The notes beneath the pieces are model-generated. The model saw only the letters and a program-made list of their open reading frames with translations. It was not told where the DNA came from and did not search any database. From the NCBI GenBank assembly GCA_037576215.1, contig JBANDB010000001.1, positions 6,572,001-6,636,000 on the forward strand: a DNA stretch of 64,000 nt, read 5' to 3'. Position numbers and translations under genes: made by a program. Source of the stretch: Armillaria gallica. Taxonomy: Eukaryota > Basidiomycota > Agaricomycetes > Agaricales > Physalacriaceae. Below are positions 34,087-46,409 of the stretch, piece by piece (the first letter of the stretch is position 1; every line of letters begins with the position of its first letter).

Positions 34087-36082
34087 TGTTCACTAGGTTT
34101 GATAAGGGAGTAGAGAGAGATTAAACAGAGGGGCTAGTAGCATGAAAATACCTGATTGTAAACACAACCAGCTCACAAGGAGGGTCTGCAGTTTATCCTT
34201 ACTTTGCACTGTTATGAACAGCTTGAATCAAGGAAAAGCATATCTTGCTGTAGGAACTTGGGCATGTTCTGGACTAGTGTTGACTGCAAACAGTGCTTCA
34301 TGTCATGCAGTGAGCAAAGAGGGTAGCAGATGATGCTTGACTATCATGAGGCACTCTCTTTTCAATGGAGCCACACTATGATTCTTCTTTCACCACCCAC
34401 TCTCCTGGTGTTTGTCTGAAAAGACAACACTGTTAGTCAAAGGTTCAGCCTGAATAGAGAAAGCCAGAGCTTACATGGCTTGTATCTCTCAGATGGGCTG
34501 ATATTGAAGACTTCTTCCACACTGAGAGGTATCCCTGAAGTCCAGAAGAAAGGATTTGAACTGGAGAAATGACTATAGGTAAAAGTCTTGATTGCCTTGT
34601 TTTTCTCTTTATTTGATGTGGGTCCCATATATACCTCCTACAGGTGCAGAGGGCAGGGTTGAAGATTCAGATAGGTGTCACACTCCTACACTTGAACTAC
34701 CTTGTCAATATGTATAAACAGAACCACAGATACCAAATGTAGCAACCACACAGAGATCCCTGCTTTATGGAACTCCTAGGTAGTTAAGGTGCTGGTTGTG
34801 AATGCACCTATGAGGTCTGACTTGGCTTTCCAAACTATTGACAAGAATGAGTGTATTCATGGAGTGAAGGTAGTATGATATTTGATGTATACCTGTAATT
34901 CAAGGGCTGCCTTCTGCATTTCAGCTACACACAATCACAGGCACTTAAATGTCAGCAGCAGTGCTTTTACATACTGTAAAAATATTTGGAGAAGGCTGTG
35001 AAGTATCTTGACACATCTATTGTTTTTAACATGACATGTGAGAGATGTTTGTATAACCTGGTCACAGGCAAGCTGAAATGCTTTGTACTGAATCCGGTTC
35101 CACAGTCCAGATTCTTGAATCAGGCAGAAAACATTGCATTTTTCAAATTCAGCATGACAAGACAAACTGTACAGAGACTTCTATAGGTCCAAAGGGTTTT
35201 GGCAGCCAGTTGGATACAAGCTAGATGAGGTTATTCTGGAATGTACATTTGGGGCCAACTGCATAGGTCATCATTCCCATATTGGTAGTCTTTATATATC
35301 CTCACCACTCACTTCACACCCAATGGTGGTGCCCAGATAGCAGAAGCATTTAGTGTGGTGATCAGGAGATCTTTGAGTTGATTGTAGAGGGCACCACACC
35401 ATCTATTCCAGCCTTGGAATTCTGATTCCAGTTGTCAGTGGATATTGGTATCTAATTAGCTATGTATCCCAATTACATACTATCACTTGAAGAGCTTTTA
35501 TACAATAAATGATCCAGATGTAAATGAAGAGAATCTGAGCTGAAATCCACAGGTTCCATTAATAAGTAGCAAATAGTTTAAATTGTTTCATGAATGTTTT
35601 GCAGTGGTGAGAATGAATGACTGTGATCTAACTCTGCCAAAGATGGTAAGTCAGCAAGCCATGATTTTGCGGCCATGCCTGCAATACTGAAAACAGCACA
35701 GAAGTGGGACCTGTGGTCTGTATCCCCATCACAGTGTTCATTATTATATAGAATAGATTGTTTTCTTGATGTCTGTGATACTACATACTACTGTTGTATA
35801 TTGCTACCTATCTGTCTAAACTCTGAGATAAGACCATTGATATTGAACTATATACTTTATTGAAAGGCTAAAGAATGGTTTGCTTAGGCCTCCTCACTCT
35901 GGTTTAAACAGCATTCTTACCTAGATCACCATCCCTCAGCAGTGTATGCATGGCTACATTTGCATTGTCCTCCCAGCCTTGCTCTCCCCATCCCTTAGAA
36001 CAGCTCCTGTCACCTGGGAAATTGCTTCTTTTTTTAGCATGGCATTGGCAATGGAGTTCTCCACATTCATGTTGTCACCCAA
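34087..36082. other. Unassigned decayed sequence
   Basis: Short frames only. The last part, on the minus strand just left of the solo LTR, reads GDNMNVENSIANAMLKKEA and may be coding sequence cut by that LTR. Confidence 0.35.
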
Positions 36083-37790
36083 TGATGAGCCTCCAGGCTC
36101 TGTACGCTCAGAATTCGCGGATTTAGCCATCTATCACCCAATACCTTCGAAACAACACCATTATAATCCTCACACACTCGATAATACCACGGATTTTCGC
36201 AGTATAGGCCACAAACATTCAGATACAATCCTAAAACTGTAACATCCACTCCTCACGCACTCCGTTATCCTTCCCAGCTCGCCTCGTATCACAATTACCG
36301 TATCCCATCACAGCAAGGCACCTTTGATCGACAATCATCCTAAAACGGGGTTGCTATATCACTCAGAAGCACTAGTTGATGTGCCCATCAATCATTTAAT
36401 GAAAAGACGTGATTGACGCGAGTACCCTCCCAGCTACAATAATTACAGCTACGGCAACTATAGACCGCGTTTACTAAGGCTGTTACAGTGCCAAGACTTC
36501 GAATTATCGTTGCCCCGCGCATACACCTCAGCACGGCAACTGCAGCTCAATAATCCGCAGCTAAACAGCACCTTATGATCCGCTCATCGCTCAATGAAAC
36601 CACACGTTCGCATCCATACACGGCAACGTCGAGGACTTGCTGTTACTTTAGAACCACAGATACCATATGTTTACTATGGCTATTACAAAAGCCAAGGACT
36701 TACAGCCTTACTAAGGCTTCGAAGAATATTCTATTTATAAAATCGTACTTGTAGTATAAAAACTAGGTAGATACCGCATTTTTGGAGCTAGTTCTTACCC
36801 AGTTGACGAGGCTACGGCATTACCAGTCAGCTACGGTTACTCCAAGTTATTCCCCACCGCTTGCTTTACTCTTTAAACGTTGTTGGTTGCACCAATACAC
36901 GAAATCTTGCGTCAATAACTTGCTTTTGTCTTTTAATGCCACAACATCGCTTCACTTTCACCACATAGGATTGTTTCATCGCTTTCACCTTCTACATCGC
37001 CATCGTTTTCATCGCCCAGTTCAGTATTGCCTCCGTGTAGGCCCAGTTCAGCTCCATAGGATCACCCTCGTCTTTATCATTGTTCGGAGTTGCTGTGCAT
37101 CTATTGCCGCAGCACCCCAGTCAGCACCTCAGTTGCTACGATTTCTACCAGTTTCTTGCAGTCTCTGTACGTTTATTGCTATTGTTTCGACTCACAATAT
37201 TAGGTACACCCCAAGCCACGTTTACTAGGCTATTTCGACGTCTTCTAGTCCATTGCCACAATTTCTAGAGCATCGCAACGTTTTCTAGCGTGTTGCTATG
37301 ATTTCTAGAGCATTGCTACAATTACCAGTCCTTCCACACGATTACTTGTCCTCCCCCACGATTACTAGAGCATCGCAATGTTTTCTAGTCCCTCCCCACG
37401 TTTTCCAGTCCCTCCCCACGTTTTCTCGACTGTTGCTACGATTTCTAGCGTGTTGCTACGATTTCTAGACCCATTTTCGTGGTCTCTAGACCATTTTCGC
37501 AGTTTCTATCACGGTTTCTTGGTATTCAAGTCATACCAGATTCCGTCCCATCTCGTTTATCGAGATCCTTCCTGGCTTACAGCCAACGTCTATTAGTACT
37601 CCTTGACCAAGAGTACTACTTCGCTGACTGAAAAGTCGCAGTGTATCTTGTGTTATTGAGGAATTGACCGCACGGAGGTGCACCGAACCACTCGCACACA
37701 CGATCGCCTTGATTGCCGTGCCACTACGTTAATTAACCAAGCTCATTCTGAGTTGGTGTTGCCGTTGCCACGGAAGTCTGAGGCCCATCA
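36083..37790 (+). repeat. CpG-rich solo long LTR, TGATGAGCCT family
   Basis: 1708 bp, starting TGATGAGCCTCCAGG and ending GAGGCCCATCA. The first and last 10 bp are an inverted pair (TGATGAGCCT and AGGCYCATCA). It is flanked by CCAA on both sides (36079-36082 and 37791-37794), a 4-bp target duplication expected for a solo LTR. Decayed relatives are 41799-43749 (inverted, full length), 60833-61178 (5' part) and about 6010-6219 (3' part). TATTTATAAAATCG near 36731 is a possible TATA box. Many CpGs remain that are TpG or CpA in the relatives, so it is the youngest copy. The frame at 36782-37228 is not conserved in the relatives and is not a gene. Confidence 0.8.
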
Positions 37791-38640
37791 CCAAGTGCCA
37801 CCAGCAGCTTCATTGGGCAGACCATTTATGGTAGTCTACCATGCAGGCATCAGGAAGGCTGCTGGTGATGCTCTCAACCAAGTAGTTCTAAAGGGGCATG
37901 TTGATGACAGGTTCATTGTACCACATGAATTTCAGTATGAAAACTGCAGTCTCCCCAGCCTCTAAGTCCTTCTTGAATGCATCATTAACAGTGTTGAACC
38001 ACTCTTTAAGGCAAGATGCATGAAATATGTCTCCACATTGGAGTCTGTAAGTAGCCATGTCAGTCAGGTGTTACTATTCACAAGCTGAAAGGCAGGGATA
38101 GTATTTACATACAGGCATCTGTTCAGCAAAGTGTAAACTGAGCAATGCAGGCACTCTAGTACATAATTTTGCTTCTCCCTCATAAAACTTCAGGTCATCA
38201 AGTTTTACTTATGCTGGGAGACTGATAGCAAAACTTCCAGCTGCAGTACTTCAATCTCCTCCTTGAGGTTGTTGATCTCTTATTGCCCTCAGATGTATGT
38301 CTAGGATGCTGATTAGCATCTGTCGACCAACATCATCATCATTTGTACTCACCATGTGTTGAACAGTGCACCAGGTTAAGACATCATTGTGGAGTATGAG
38401 ATTTTGTTTCCTTGCCTTCTCCAAGTCATACAGTGCCTTTGTGTGAGCTTACTCAGTGGCCATCATTCATTAGGCTAGTCAAACAACTCACACTGTATCA
38501 TTGAGATCAGACATACCTGCTCTAATCTTCAAACTTCATTGGCTACATTACGAATAGTCTCAACAACTTGTGAGTTGTGTCTTGGCTAAGCATGGGGTAG
38601 CTCTCTAGTATTCATACTTGTGAAGATAGAGGATATAGTG
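37791..38640 (-). pseudogene. Decayed coding-like region beside the solo LTR
   Basis: Minus-strand frames give a coiled-coil-like NNLKEEIEVLQLEVLLSV and, further on, NYVLECLHCSVYTLLNR, separated by stops. On the far side of the solo LTR the minus strand is also protein-like (near 36080). The LTR with its CCAA duplication probably landed in this gene. The family is not recognised; the cysteine spacing is too decayed to call a zinc finger. Confidence 0.3.
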
Positions 38641-38839
38641 TAAAGCTAAGTAAAGATCTAGATAGGAGAAGGCAAGAAAATTTAGAATAGAAACCCCAGA
38701 AGCTTAATCACTTAAACATGTATATTCTCTGATGCTCATGATCAGTGATGAGAACTAAGATTTGGCCAATAATTACTGGTTCCAGCCATACCTGGCAGCA
38801 ACAAGAAATTTTAAGCAACGTGAAAATCTATACATTGAA

Positions 38840-39175
38840 TATGATAATAAGGCTGGTAACACACCTTGAAAGTGTTTACACACATAATTTTGCAATTTGT
38901 ACCAATAACTACAGATTACACTATTCAGATAACTAAAGCACTGTGAGGCACGACAGAGTGCAATAATTATAATGCTGGTAATGAACTTACCTTGAGTAAA
39001 GCTGGGTGGAGTGCATGACTTAAGCTAAGAGTGGTACTAGAAAGACTGCACTAGATACAAAGTCTTAGTATTTGACACTGAGTGCTCTGACAAGGTATAG
39101 CATACATGCACTAAGAATAGAGCAGGACATGCTTGTGAGATAATTAAGACTTCATGCAACATTGATCTATGACAT
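38840..39175 (+). repeat. LTR-like repeat shared with about 20787-21105
   Basis: Both contain GTGTTTACACA, AATTTTGCAATTT, GTAAAGCTGGGTGGAG and CATTGATCTATGACA in the same order. Here it begins near TGGTAACACACCTTG. It is probably a separate insertion of the same LTR family. Confidence 0.55.
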
Positions 39176-40400
39176 GCAATGCATAGCTGATCCAGCATCT
39201 AACACTCTAAACTTTGTAATATCAGAATTTAAGTAAATCTGAAGTTTATGACTTTGGCTGAAGCATGCAAGGCCTAGACAAGAAGCTAGTTACCTTCACT
39301 ACTATAAAAATCCCTAGAAGAATATTATGGAACAAAATAAGAGTTATATAATAGGCTGCAACTCTGAGAAGATAACAACCGATGTCAATACACATGTAAT
39401 AACACTGCTAACTGACATCGCAACACTCAGAGACAGAATTTGGCCCTGAGTCAGAGTCTTAAGTTAGTGCCAAGCTATGGCATAATAATTGCAACATGTG
39501 CAGGACACAGGCATAAGAGCTCTGCAACTTAATTAATACTAAAAATAATGCTACTAATTTATAGGATATAAAATAGATAAATAACACAGTGTAATCATAG
39601 TGTACAAGTTTTGAACCCCTATTGTAGTTATGCACAAGCCTCCAGCTGGACACCCTAGCTTCAGGATTAGTTTGTAACTTTGAGCAAGAGAATGTATCTT
39701 TGATTGATAGTATTTTAAGTGATCTGAGTTATGCATGAGGCATAGAAAGCTGGCGCAGCACTTGTGCTACTGTTAATTGATTGGTTGACTTGCACTCTAA
39801 TCTGAGAAGAAGAGATTAGTGTCATTATGGATGCACTCTTGTGTTTTGAGGGTTTCTTGTGATGCAAGACACTACAGGTGGCAGAGGTTCAACCCCTTTG
39901 GCTTGGTTAGTGCTCACTTGAGGGTATATATTTCCTAAGTAGCATAGGTTCAAACTCTGTGGCTTGTGGACAGTATTTATAAGGTTATTGTGTCTCTGGA
40001 TTGCATAGGTTAGAATCCTGTGGATCTATAATCAGTTTGGAAGCTTGAGTGTGTAGGTTTGAATCCTGTGGCTTTAGTGAAAGGCTTTTTGCAGTGCTTC
40101 TGCTTAGAATACAAAGCTTTAAGTCATGTGTTGTGTGTTTCAAGTCATGTGAGGTCATTTTGTGTGTCACTCTAGACTTAGTGAGGGTTTTGTGTGCATC
40201 TCTCAATGTTATGTGTATTGTTACTACATCTTATGTTGAGGCCCAGTGACAACTGTTACTCCTCTTGTTATTGAAAGCCTTTGGACTTAGAGAAATCTAG
40301 ATACTTGATGCATGCAATTGCTATATGTGTGTATCCTATATTTTGAGAGTTTGGTTGCCTTGTTTCTATCTGCTTCTATCACATTAGAATCCTTCATGAA
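39176..40400. other. No recognisable gene
   Basis: AT-rich, CpG-poor. A loosely repeated motif, TAGGTT(T/A)GAATCCTGTGG, occurs three to four times between about 39945 and 40075, which may be a short degenerate tandem repeat. Confidence 0.35.
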
Positions 40401-40500
40401 CTTGAGGGTTTGTGCGTGTAGTATTGGGTGTGGGTGTGATCAGTGTCTTTGATGTTGTTGCATTTTTAGCTTGTATGCACAGAGTCTCTTCAATGGCTTA
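40401..40500 (+). repeat. LTR end matching 21865-21960
   Basis: Shared blocks include CAGTGTCTTTGATG and GCACAGAGTCTCTTCAATGG. It ends at the same point as the left-arm LTR and abuts the inverted segment that starts near 40510. Confidence 0.55.
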
Positions 40501-40509
40501 GAGTGAACA

Positions 40510-41798
40510 CACACTAAACCTACTCAAACCTACTAAACACACACACACACACACAATGTTCTTAAGTGTGAAGGGGAGCAAGAAATTTAATTCCAATTGC
40601 ACACTCACAGCATCTCAATATATCTCAGCAAGCTTGCTATAACAGTGCATGCAACAACATATAATACCCAAGCCATTCTCAAATTCTCTGTTTCCTCCAA
40701 GCTTTTTACAAGAGTGCATGATGAACCATACAACTCTCAAGGCAAAGGATACTTTAATATACAAAACACATGGACATGCAGATCTGCAAAATAGTCAAGT
40801 TCAGTCAGTGAGCTTGCTAAATACAGCTCGCTGCTAAATCCAATCTGTATACAATACTATCTTTCTCTTAGTTGCTAAACCTGACTCCTAAACTCATCAT
40901 GATAGAGGCCCTTGGCACTCCCAATTAAATCACAATACACTCTCAAAGACCATTCTCACAAGTCCTCACACACAGTGCACTTGCCCTAACAACAGTGCCA
41001 CAAGGTCCAACTGCACAAACCTATCACACTTTATGCAACTGCTAGAACAGCTCAATCTAGCTGATTCCCTTGCAAACAACTCAAGACCTACACAGAGACT
41101 GGCACAATACAATTTCTCTCTTACACTGAACCAGAAAAGGAATAGAGCTCTTTCTCAGATGTAACTAAGTAAACCTCTCAAGACTGGCACAGCGTCACTG
41201 CCTTCTAATCTCTTTCTTGTCTTAAGTAAATTGAAGTGTTTATCCAAAATGTTTCTCTTATTCTATTTCTCTATGAGCTCACTAAAATTGTGTTATAGTC
41301 AAGACTCAAAGTTACTAACTCTTACACATCGCAACAAGTCTAGATCCAAACTGAAACTTTATTACTATATGTGGAGGGTAGGTAGCTTATCTTAATACAT
41401 AAAATTCTACCCTACTTATACTATGGGAGATTGATTGTTACAAACAGTTCTTTAGTAATTTAATTCATTGTTAGCCAATATCCCTCATCTGAGCTGGCAC
41501 AGCACTCTTGGCAGAGCACCACTTGCTCCATTTTTTAGTAGTCTCAGAGAGCTAAGCAATGTCTATGTTGCTCACCCTAGCAGCAGAGTAGCCCACAGAC
41601 TTGCACTTAATAGCTGCTTAATCCTCAATCACCAATCATACTTTATATTTGGTTTTTGAGTCTGCTCCAAGGGTGACAGTGTCATATTCTAGACTTAGTA
41701 ACCAAGAAATGCTTTGAACTTTAAGCCTGATCACTACTTCCCTCAGCCAAAGCCTGTTTCTAAGCCATGCTTGGGGTTTCTTTGATTACCCTATGCAT
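40510..41798 (-). repeat. Inverted copy of the 30360-31645 segment
   Basis: Reverse complement of 30360-31645 with very few differences. It begins at a perfect ACACACACACAC run and stops exactly where the next LTR (41799) starts, so it is truncated by, or joined to, that LTR. Confidence 0.8.
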
Positions 41799-43749
41799 TG
41801 ATGAGCCTAAACTTCTATGGCAATGGCAACACAAACTCAGAATAAGATTGGGCAATTAACATAGCAACACAGAAATCAAGGCAATCATGTGTGCAAATGA
41901 GTTTGGGGCACCTCCATGCAGTAAAACAATTTCTTTATATGCAACTATATACTGTGACTTTAAGTCAGCAAAGTAGTACTGCTTGGTAGTTGAGTATTAG
42001 ATGCTCTGGCTGTAAGCTGGTAGGGATCTCTCAAAGTGAGAAGGGACAGAAACAGGTATGATGTTAATACCATGAATCCATATGAGAAAACATGCTATGA
42101 AACTAGACAATGTTGCTAGACAGTAATCCAAGTGGTATAAATGATAGAAGATAGACTACATTGACAGCAATCAGTTTAAAAGAGAGTTGATGAGAAAACA
42201 AAATGCTGAGGTCAAGTGAGATGAGAGAAAACATTGAAAAAGGTATGGAGAGTGGAATGGCAAGAGAAAATGTGGATCTATGAAAACTGGCAATGATACT
42301 GGTCTTATATGGTGCAATGGTGCTAAAGTCAATGTCAAAACTGGTCTGATACTGAAATGATCCTGTTCTATGTTAAAACACACCTTCAAGTCCACTTGAG
42401 AGACTGTCTTATACTGATATAATATGAAAACTTGCTGATACTGGATTTAAGTTTACTCAGAGACTACCCAAGTGAGCGATGATAATGATGGTGAAAGTGA
42501 AAAAGTGAAAACTCCAATGGTGTGAAAGTGAAACAATGATGGCCTAATAACACTGCATGGAGAATCCAATATTTTAGCTTAAAATATTGGCTTAAAATAT
42601 TAGACTCTATAATTATTTATTTTTACTAACTTCTAAGCTTGAATATCAAACTATTATTTCAAATATTATTTCAATATTCTTGTTTATTGAAAAAATATTG
42701 GAAATTTCACAAATATTGCAAGTATATCAGAAATATTATTTTAATATTCTAGTGCAATATATCAAAAAAATAAATAGTTATAGAATTCAATATCTGAGAC
42801 TAAAATATTAGATTTTCCATGTAGTGTAAAAGATAACATGGGTGAGATATGGCATGTCAATCATATATTGGCACAATATGATCATGTACCAATAGTGTTA
42901 AGAGTGAAGAGGGAATGTCAAAGGACTTTTCACAGTTAAGAACTGTGGAATAACTCTAGTGAGTTTAAGAGTTAACATGCAATTAAGAATATGCTAGAGT
43001 AAACAGTATATTGCTGTAGAACGGTGAATAGATGTAGTTTACTGGCATAGTCTGTAGTTAAACTGAGATGAACTGAACTACATTACATTTTCTAGCTAGT
43101 ATTTATACTACAAGTACAAATTTTATAAATAAAGTAAATATGTGAAACTTTGTAAGGCTATAAGGCTTTAGCTTAGTAAAATTGTAGTTAATGTATGGTC
43201 TTTGACCTTCAAAAATAACAGCAACTCATTGATATTGCTGTGTTTGAACAAAAACAGTATTGTTTTATTAAATAATGAGTAGATCATTAAGTGCTATTTA
43301 GCTGCAGATTACTGAGTGATAGTCATCATACTAAGAAGTAAACATAAGGCTACATTTTCTTGAGGTCTTGGCATAGTAACAGCCTTAGTAAATATGGCCT
43401 GCAGTTGCTGTAGCTGTAATTATCATAGCTGGAAGGATACTCACATCAATCACATCATTTCATTAAGTGATTGATGGGCATGTCAACTAGATGCTTCTGA
43501 GTGATATAACAATTCTGTTTTAGAATGATTGTCAATCAAGGGTGCCTTGCTGTGATGGAATATGGGAATTATGATGTGTAGCAAGATGAGATAGATAGCA
43601 AAGTGCATAAGGAATGGTTGCCATAGGGTAAAAGTGGCATTGCCATGTGTGCAATCATTGGTTTACTGAAGGGCTATTGAAGAGACAGTAACATTAATTA
43701 GCAGGGAAAATCCACAAATTCTGAGTGTACAGAGCCTGGAGGCTCATCA
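41799..43749 (-). repeat. Decayed long LTR, TGATGAGCCT family, inverted
   Basis: Full-length partner of 36083-37790 on the other strand: on the minus strand it starts TGATGAGCCTCCAGGCTCTG and ends TTTAGGCTCATCA. It carries the 276-bp MITE at 42551-42826; without it the length is about 1.67 kb, close to the solo LTR. Differences from 36083-37790 are dominated by CpG loss, for example TACGCTCAGAATTCGCGG there and TACACTCAGAATTTGTGG here. I see no target duplication. Confidence 0.78.
42551..42826. mobile_element. Tourist-like (PIF/Harbinger-type) MITE
   Basis: Ends are CACTGCATGGAGAATCCAAT and, from the right, CACTACATGGAAAATCTAAT, followed by TATTTTAG on both sides. It is flanked by TAA at 42548-42550 and 42827-42829, a 3-bp TWA duplication. 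The homologous position in the solo LTR at 36083-37790 (TTTTAATGCC near 36935) lacks it. The body is rich in AATATT. Confidence 0.85.
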
Positions 43750-45375
43750 ACAGTTGTCTATTGTTTTCCTGACAAAAGCTGATTTGAATGCAGGCCATAT
43801 CTGTAAAGAGATGGCGACACAGACTTAAGGATATTACCAAGGGAAGGCCACACTAACTAGAGCTGTGATGCACAGGAAGAAAAGGAGGATGTCTATGATG
43901 TGTGTGCAGAAGAGTGTTCACCAAAGGAGATGTGAAGATGGCTATGATGTCAAGGGAAGAGGTTAAAGAGATTCCCAAAATAGATGAGGAGGCATGGTGT
44001 GTGCTTCTTTTCTTCTACATTGTGTGCTTGCTAATCCACTTGAATAGTGGTAAACCAAGTGCATGTAGATTGAGAAGACCACTATTTGCTCCTGAACATG
44101 GCTTTCATCATTGGCATCACTGTCCCCATAGCCTCACTCTCATTTCAAATGGACATCAGATATGCATCAAGCTGACTTAATCTCACTGAGCTCAACACTT
44201 CATGCTCCAATCATTTCAGCCAATGAGTATGGAGCCTGCAATGCCTCTCTCATCCTCTGCCAAATCAGGGACACAGCTCACTGGCACTAATCATACAATG
44301 ACTTCCCATGCCTATGCAACCAGGTTTCTTTCCATATAAGATGGTCAGGTGATGGTAGCAAATTTTCAGCAAACTATAGAACAAGTCACCAAGATCCAAA
44401 GGAGAGAAATCAATAATATCTTGGAACTGAATACATCTTTGTTTCTTTTATTTTATTCCAACTAATCTCCTTTATGTGACAGCACTAAACACATTTATAC
44501 TCATTCTTAAAGCTAAATGCACATTGATCGAGAAGACCACATGAGAATTCCATCAATATAGCCCAACAGGCCATCACATGCTCAATGTCCATTACTCTTC
44601 TAATTCATATCCCAACACCCTGATCCTTCTCATATGGTGGTGGCTCCTATCTCAGTTCTTTCTTGGCCACCTGTGGGTTCATCACTATCATCTCCAACTA
44701 CTGCCTCATCAACTCAGGTGTCTAATTCCCTGGTGCAGCTCAGGACATTCAAGATGCAATGCAATGTATCATAGAAACCTCCCCTTTCCCAACTCTGACA
44801 TCTACATTCTCAGCCACTCAGTAGGAATGATAAACATGTTAAAGGGGCCCAGAAATTGTGGCCCAGTACATGCTGGTGGCAGATAGGTTCCTGGTTGAAC
44901 ACCATTAAAAAATATTTGAAAAGTTAGATTTTTTATGAAGATCTTTGCATTTTAGATGATATGATGCATGTAAAACTTGAAAATACTTCAATGCTATGCT
45001 TCTACCATGAATTTATCTTGGTAAACCATAGGTAATGTCCCAGACATTGTGTTTTCAGGTTTTCTATGCATGTGATACAGCTTATGGCTTTGCTAGACAC
45101 TATTGGCAAATAATAGAAATATTCAAGGGTAAGTATTGAAAGTAGTTGAATGGTGCAAGTATCTGTTGACAACATAACAGTGCATGCAAGCATACAATAC
45201 TGCACTAGTCACAGTCAAAGCACAGGGCTATGAGAAGCCAAAGCTGAATGACAAAAATATACCTTATATGGGTATATTACATCATAATAACATCATAGAG
45301 ATAGGTAGATTCCCCTTCTGACCACTTTGAAAAATATTTCAACCCTGTGTGATAAAATTAAATTTTTAGGCCCCC
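43750..45375. other. Unassigned decayed sequence
   Basis: Short frames on both strands, none recognised. No inverted ends or known motifs. Confidence 0.4.
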
Positions 45376-45768
45376 TTGGAACATGTTTATTATTCTCACC
45401 CTCTGGAACAGTACTCTCCCACCTTGCATCCCTGTATTGAATGTGTAATCCTCCTATCTGGATGTTACACATTTAAAGATATGCCAGTGGATATGAAGAA
45501 TCCTGTCAGATTATATTATGACAAAGATGCTGAGGCCAAGAAGAGGGTCCCACTAGCATTGTTGGATTCAGCAAATGTACTGACTCCATGGCTTCTGCTT
45601 GGCATCAGCAAGATGGATATTCCTTGTTTGCACTCTGCTATGGAGAAATTTGATGAGGCACTGAAGGTAAAGGGTGTATTGTATGACAAGTTTGTTGCAA
45701 AAGGGTATAATTATATCAGCTTGGTGTTTGCACTTGGGACTAGGCAGAGGAATGGGCAGAGGACATGA
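45376..45768 (+). pseudogene. Open frame of unknown family, probably a gene fragment
   Basis: 130 codons. After a poor first third it reads like protein: VDMKNPVRLYYDKDAEAKKR, then LLLGISKMDIPCLHSAMEKF and YDKFVAKGYNYISLVFALG. There are no obvious intron borders and no recognised domain. It could be one exon of a decayed gene. Confidence 0.35.
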
Positions 45769-46409
45769 TCAAATGGTTTCACACACTCATGTGCTTAGAT
45801 TCATTCTGTACAATCTAATATGATGTACTTCTTGTTTTATTGCTATGCCAGCTTCTGATAAGGAATCAGTTACAAAGTTTAGTGGATAAAGATGAATGAC
45901 CCAGCAGTTCAATGTAATACTTTAGGTGAGAGGAGATAAAGGTGATCTGCCTAAAATGAAAGTGGTACAGGCCACAACAACACCACTTCTGCAAGAGTCA
46001 AACCCTGCCCCATAGTACTAACCACTGCTTACATTTTCTATAAGCAGAGATTAAAAACACACCACCTGAGGAGTGTGTTCTTCTATAATGTACTAGTGGA
46101 ATATGTTGGAACCATTTTTAGATTCTGTCATCTATCAGGGATTCAGCTTTTACTCTCCAATAATGCAAATATCTCAATATCAACTGCAGTCAGGTCATTT
46201 GCATCTTGGAAGTTCCTTGATCTCCATAAGCTTGACAGCAAGTTGCTACTGGTCCAGTGACTTTTTAAACTAGGAGGATTGCCACTTGATTCAATCCGGC
46301 AAATACCTTGCTTCAAGATCATCGCTATATTGGATATCATAGATGGGATGTGGGTGATGGAAGATAACTTGAACCTTAATCCACTTCTCTATCTTGCTGG
46401 CAGGGATGC

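Noticed and set aside
36782..37228. A 148-codon plus-strand ORF
   Set aside because: It lies inside the solo LTR, is rich in His, Leu, Arg and Phe, and is not open in the homologous LTR at 41799-43749.
40540..40556. CRISPR or telomere-like repeat
   Set aside because: It is a simple ACACAC run at the edge of an inverted segment. No spaced repeats occur anywhere in the window, and CRISPR arrays are not expected in a fungal genome.
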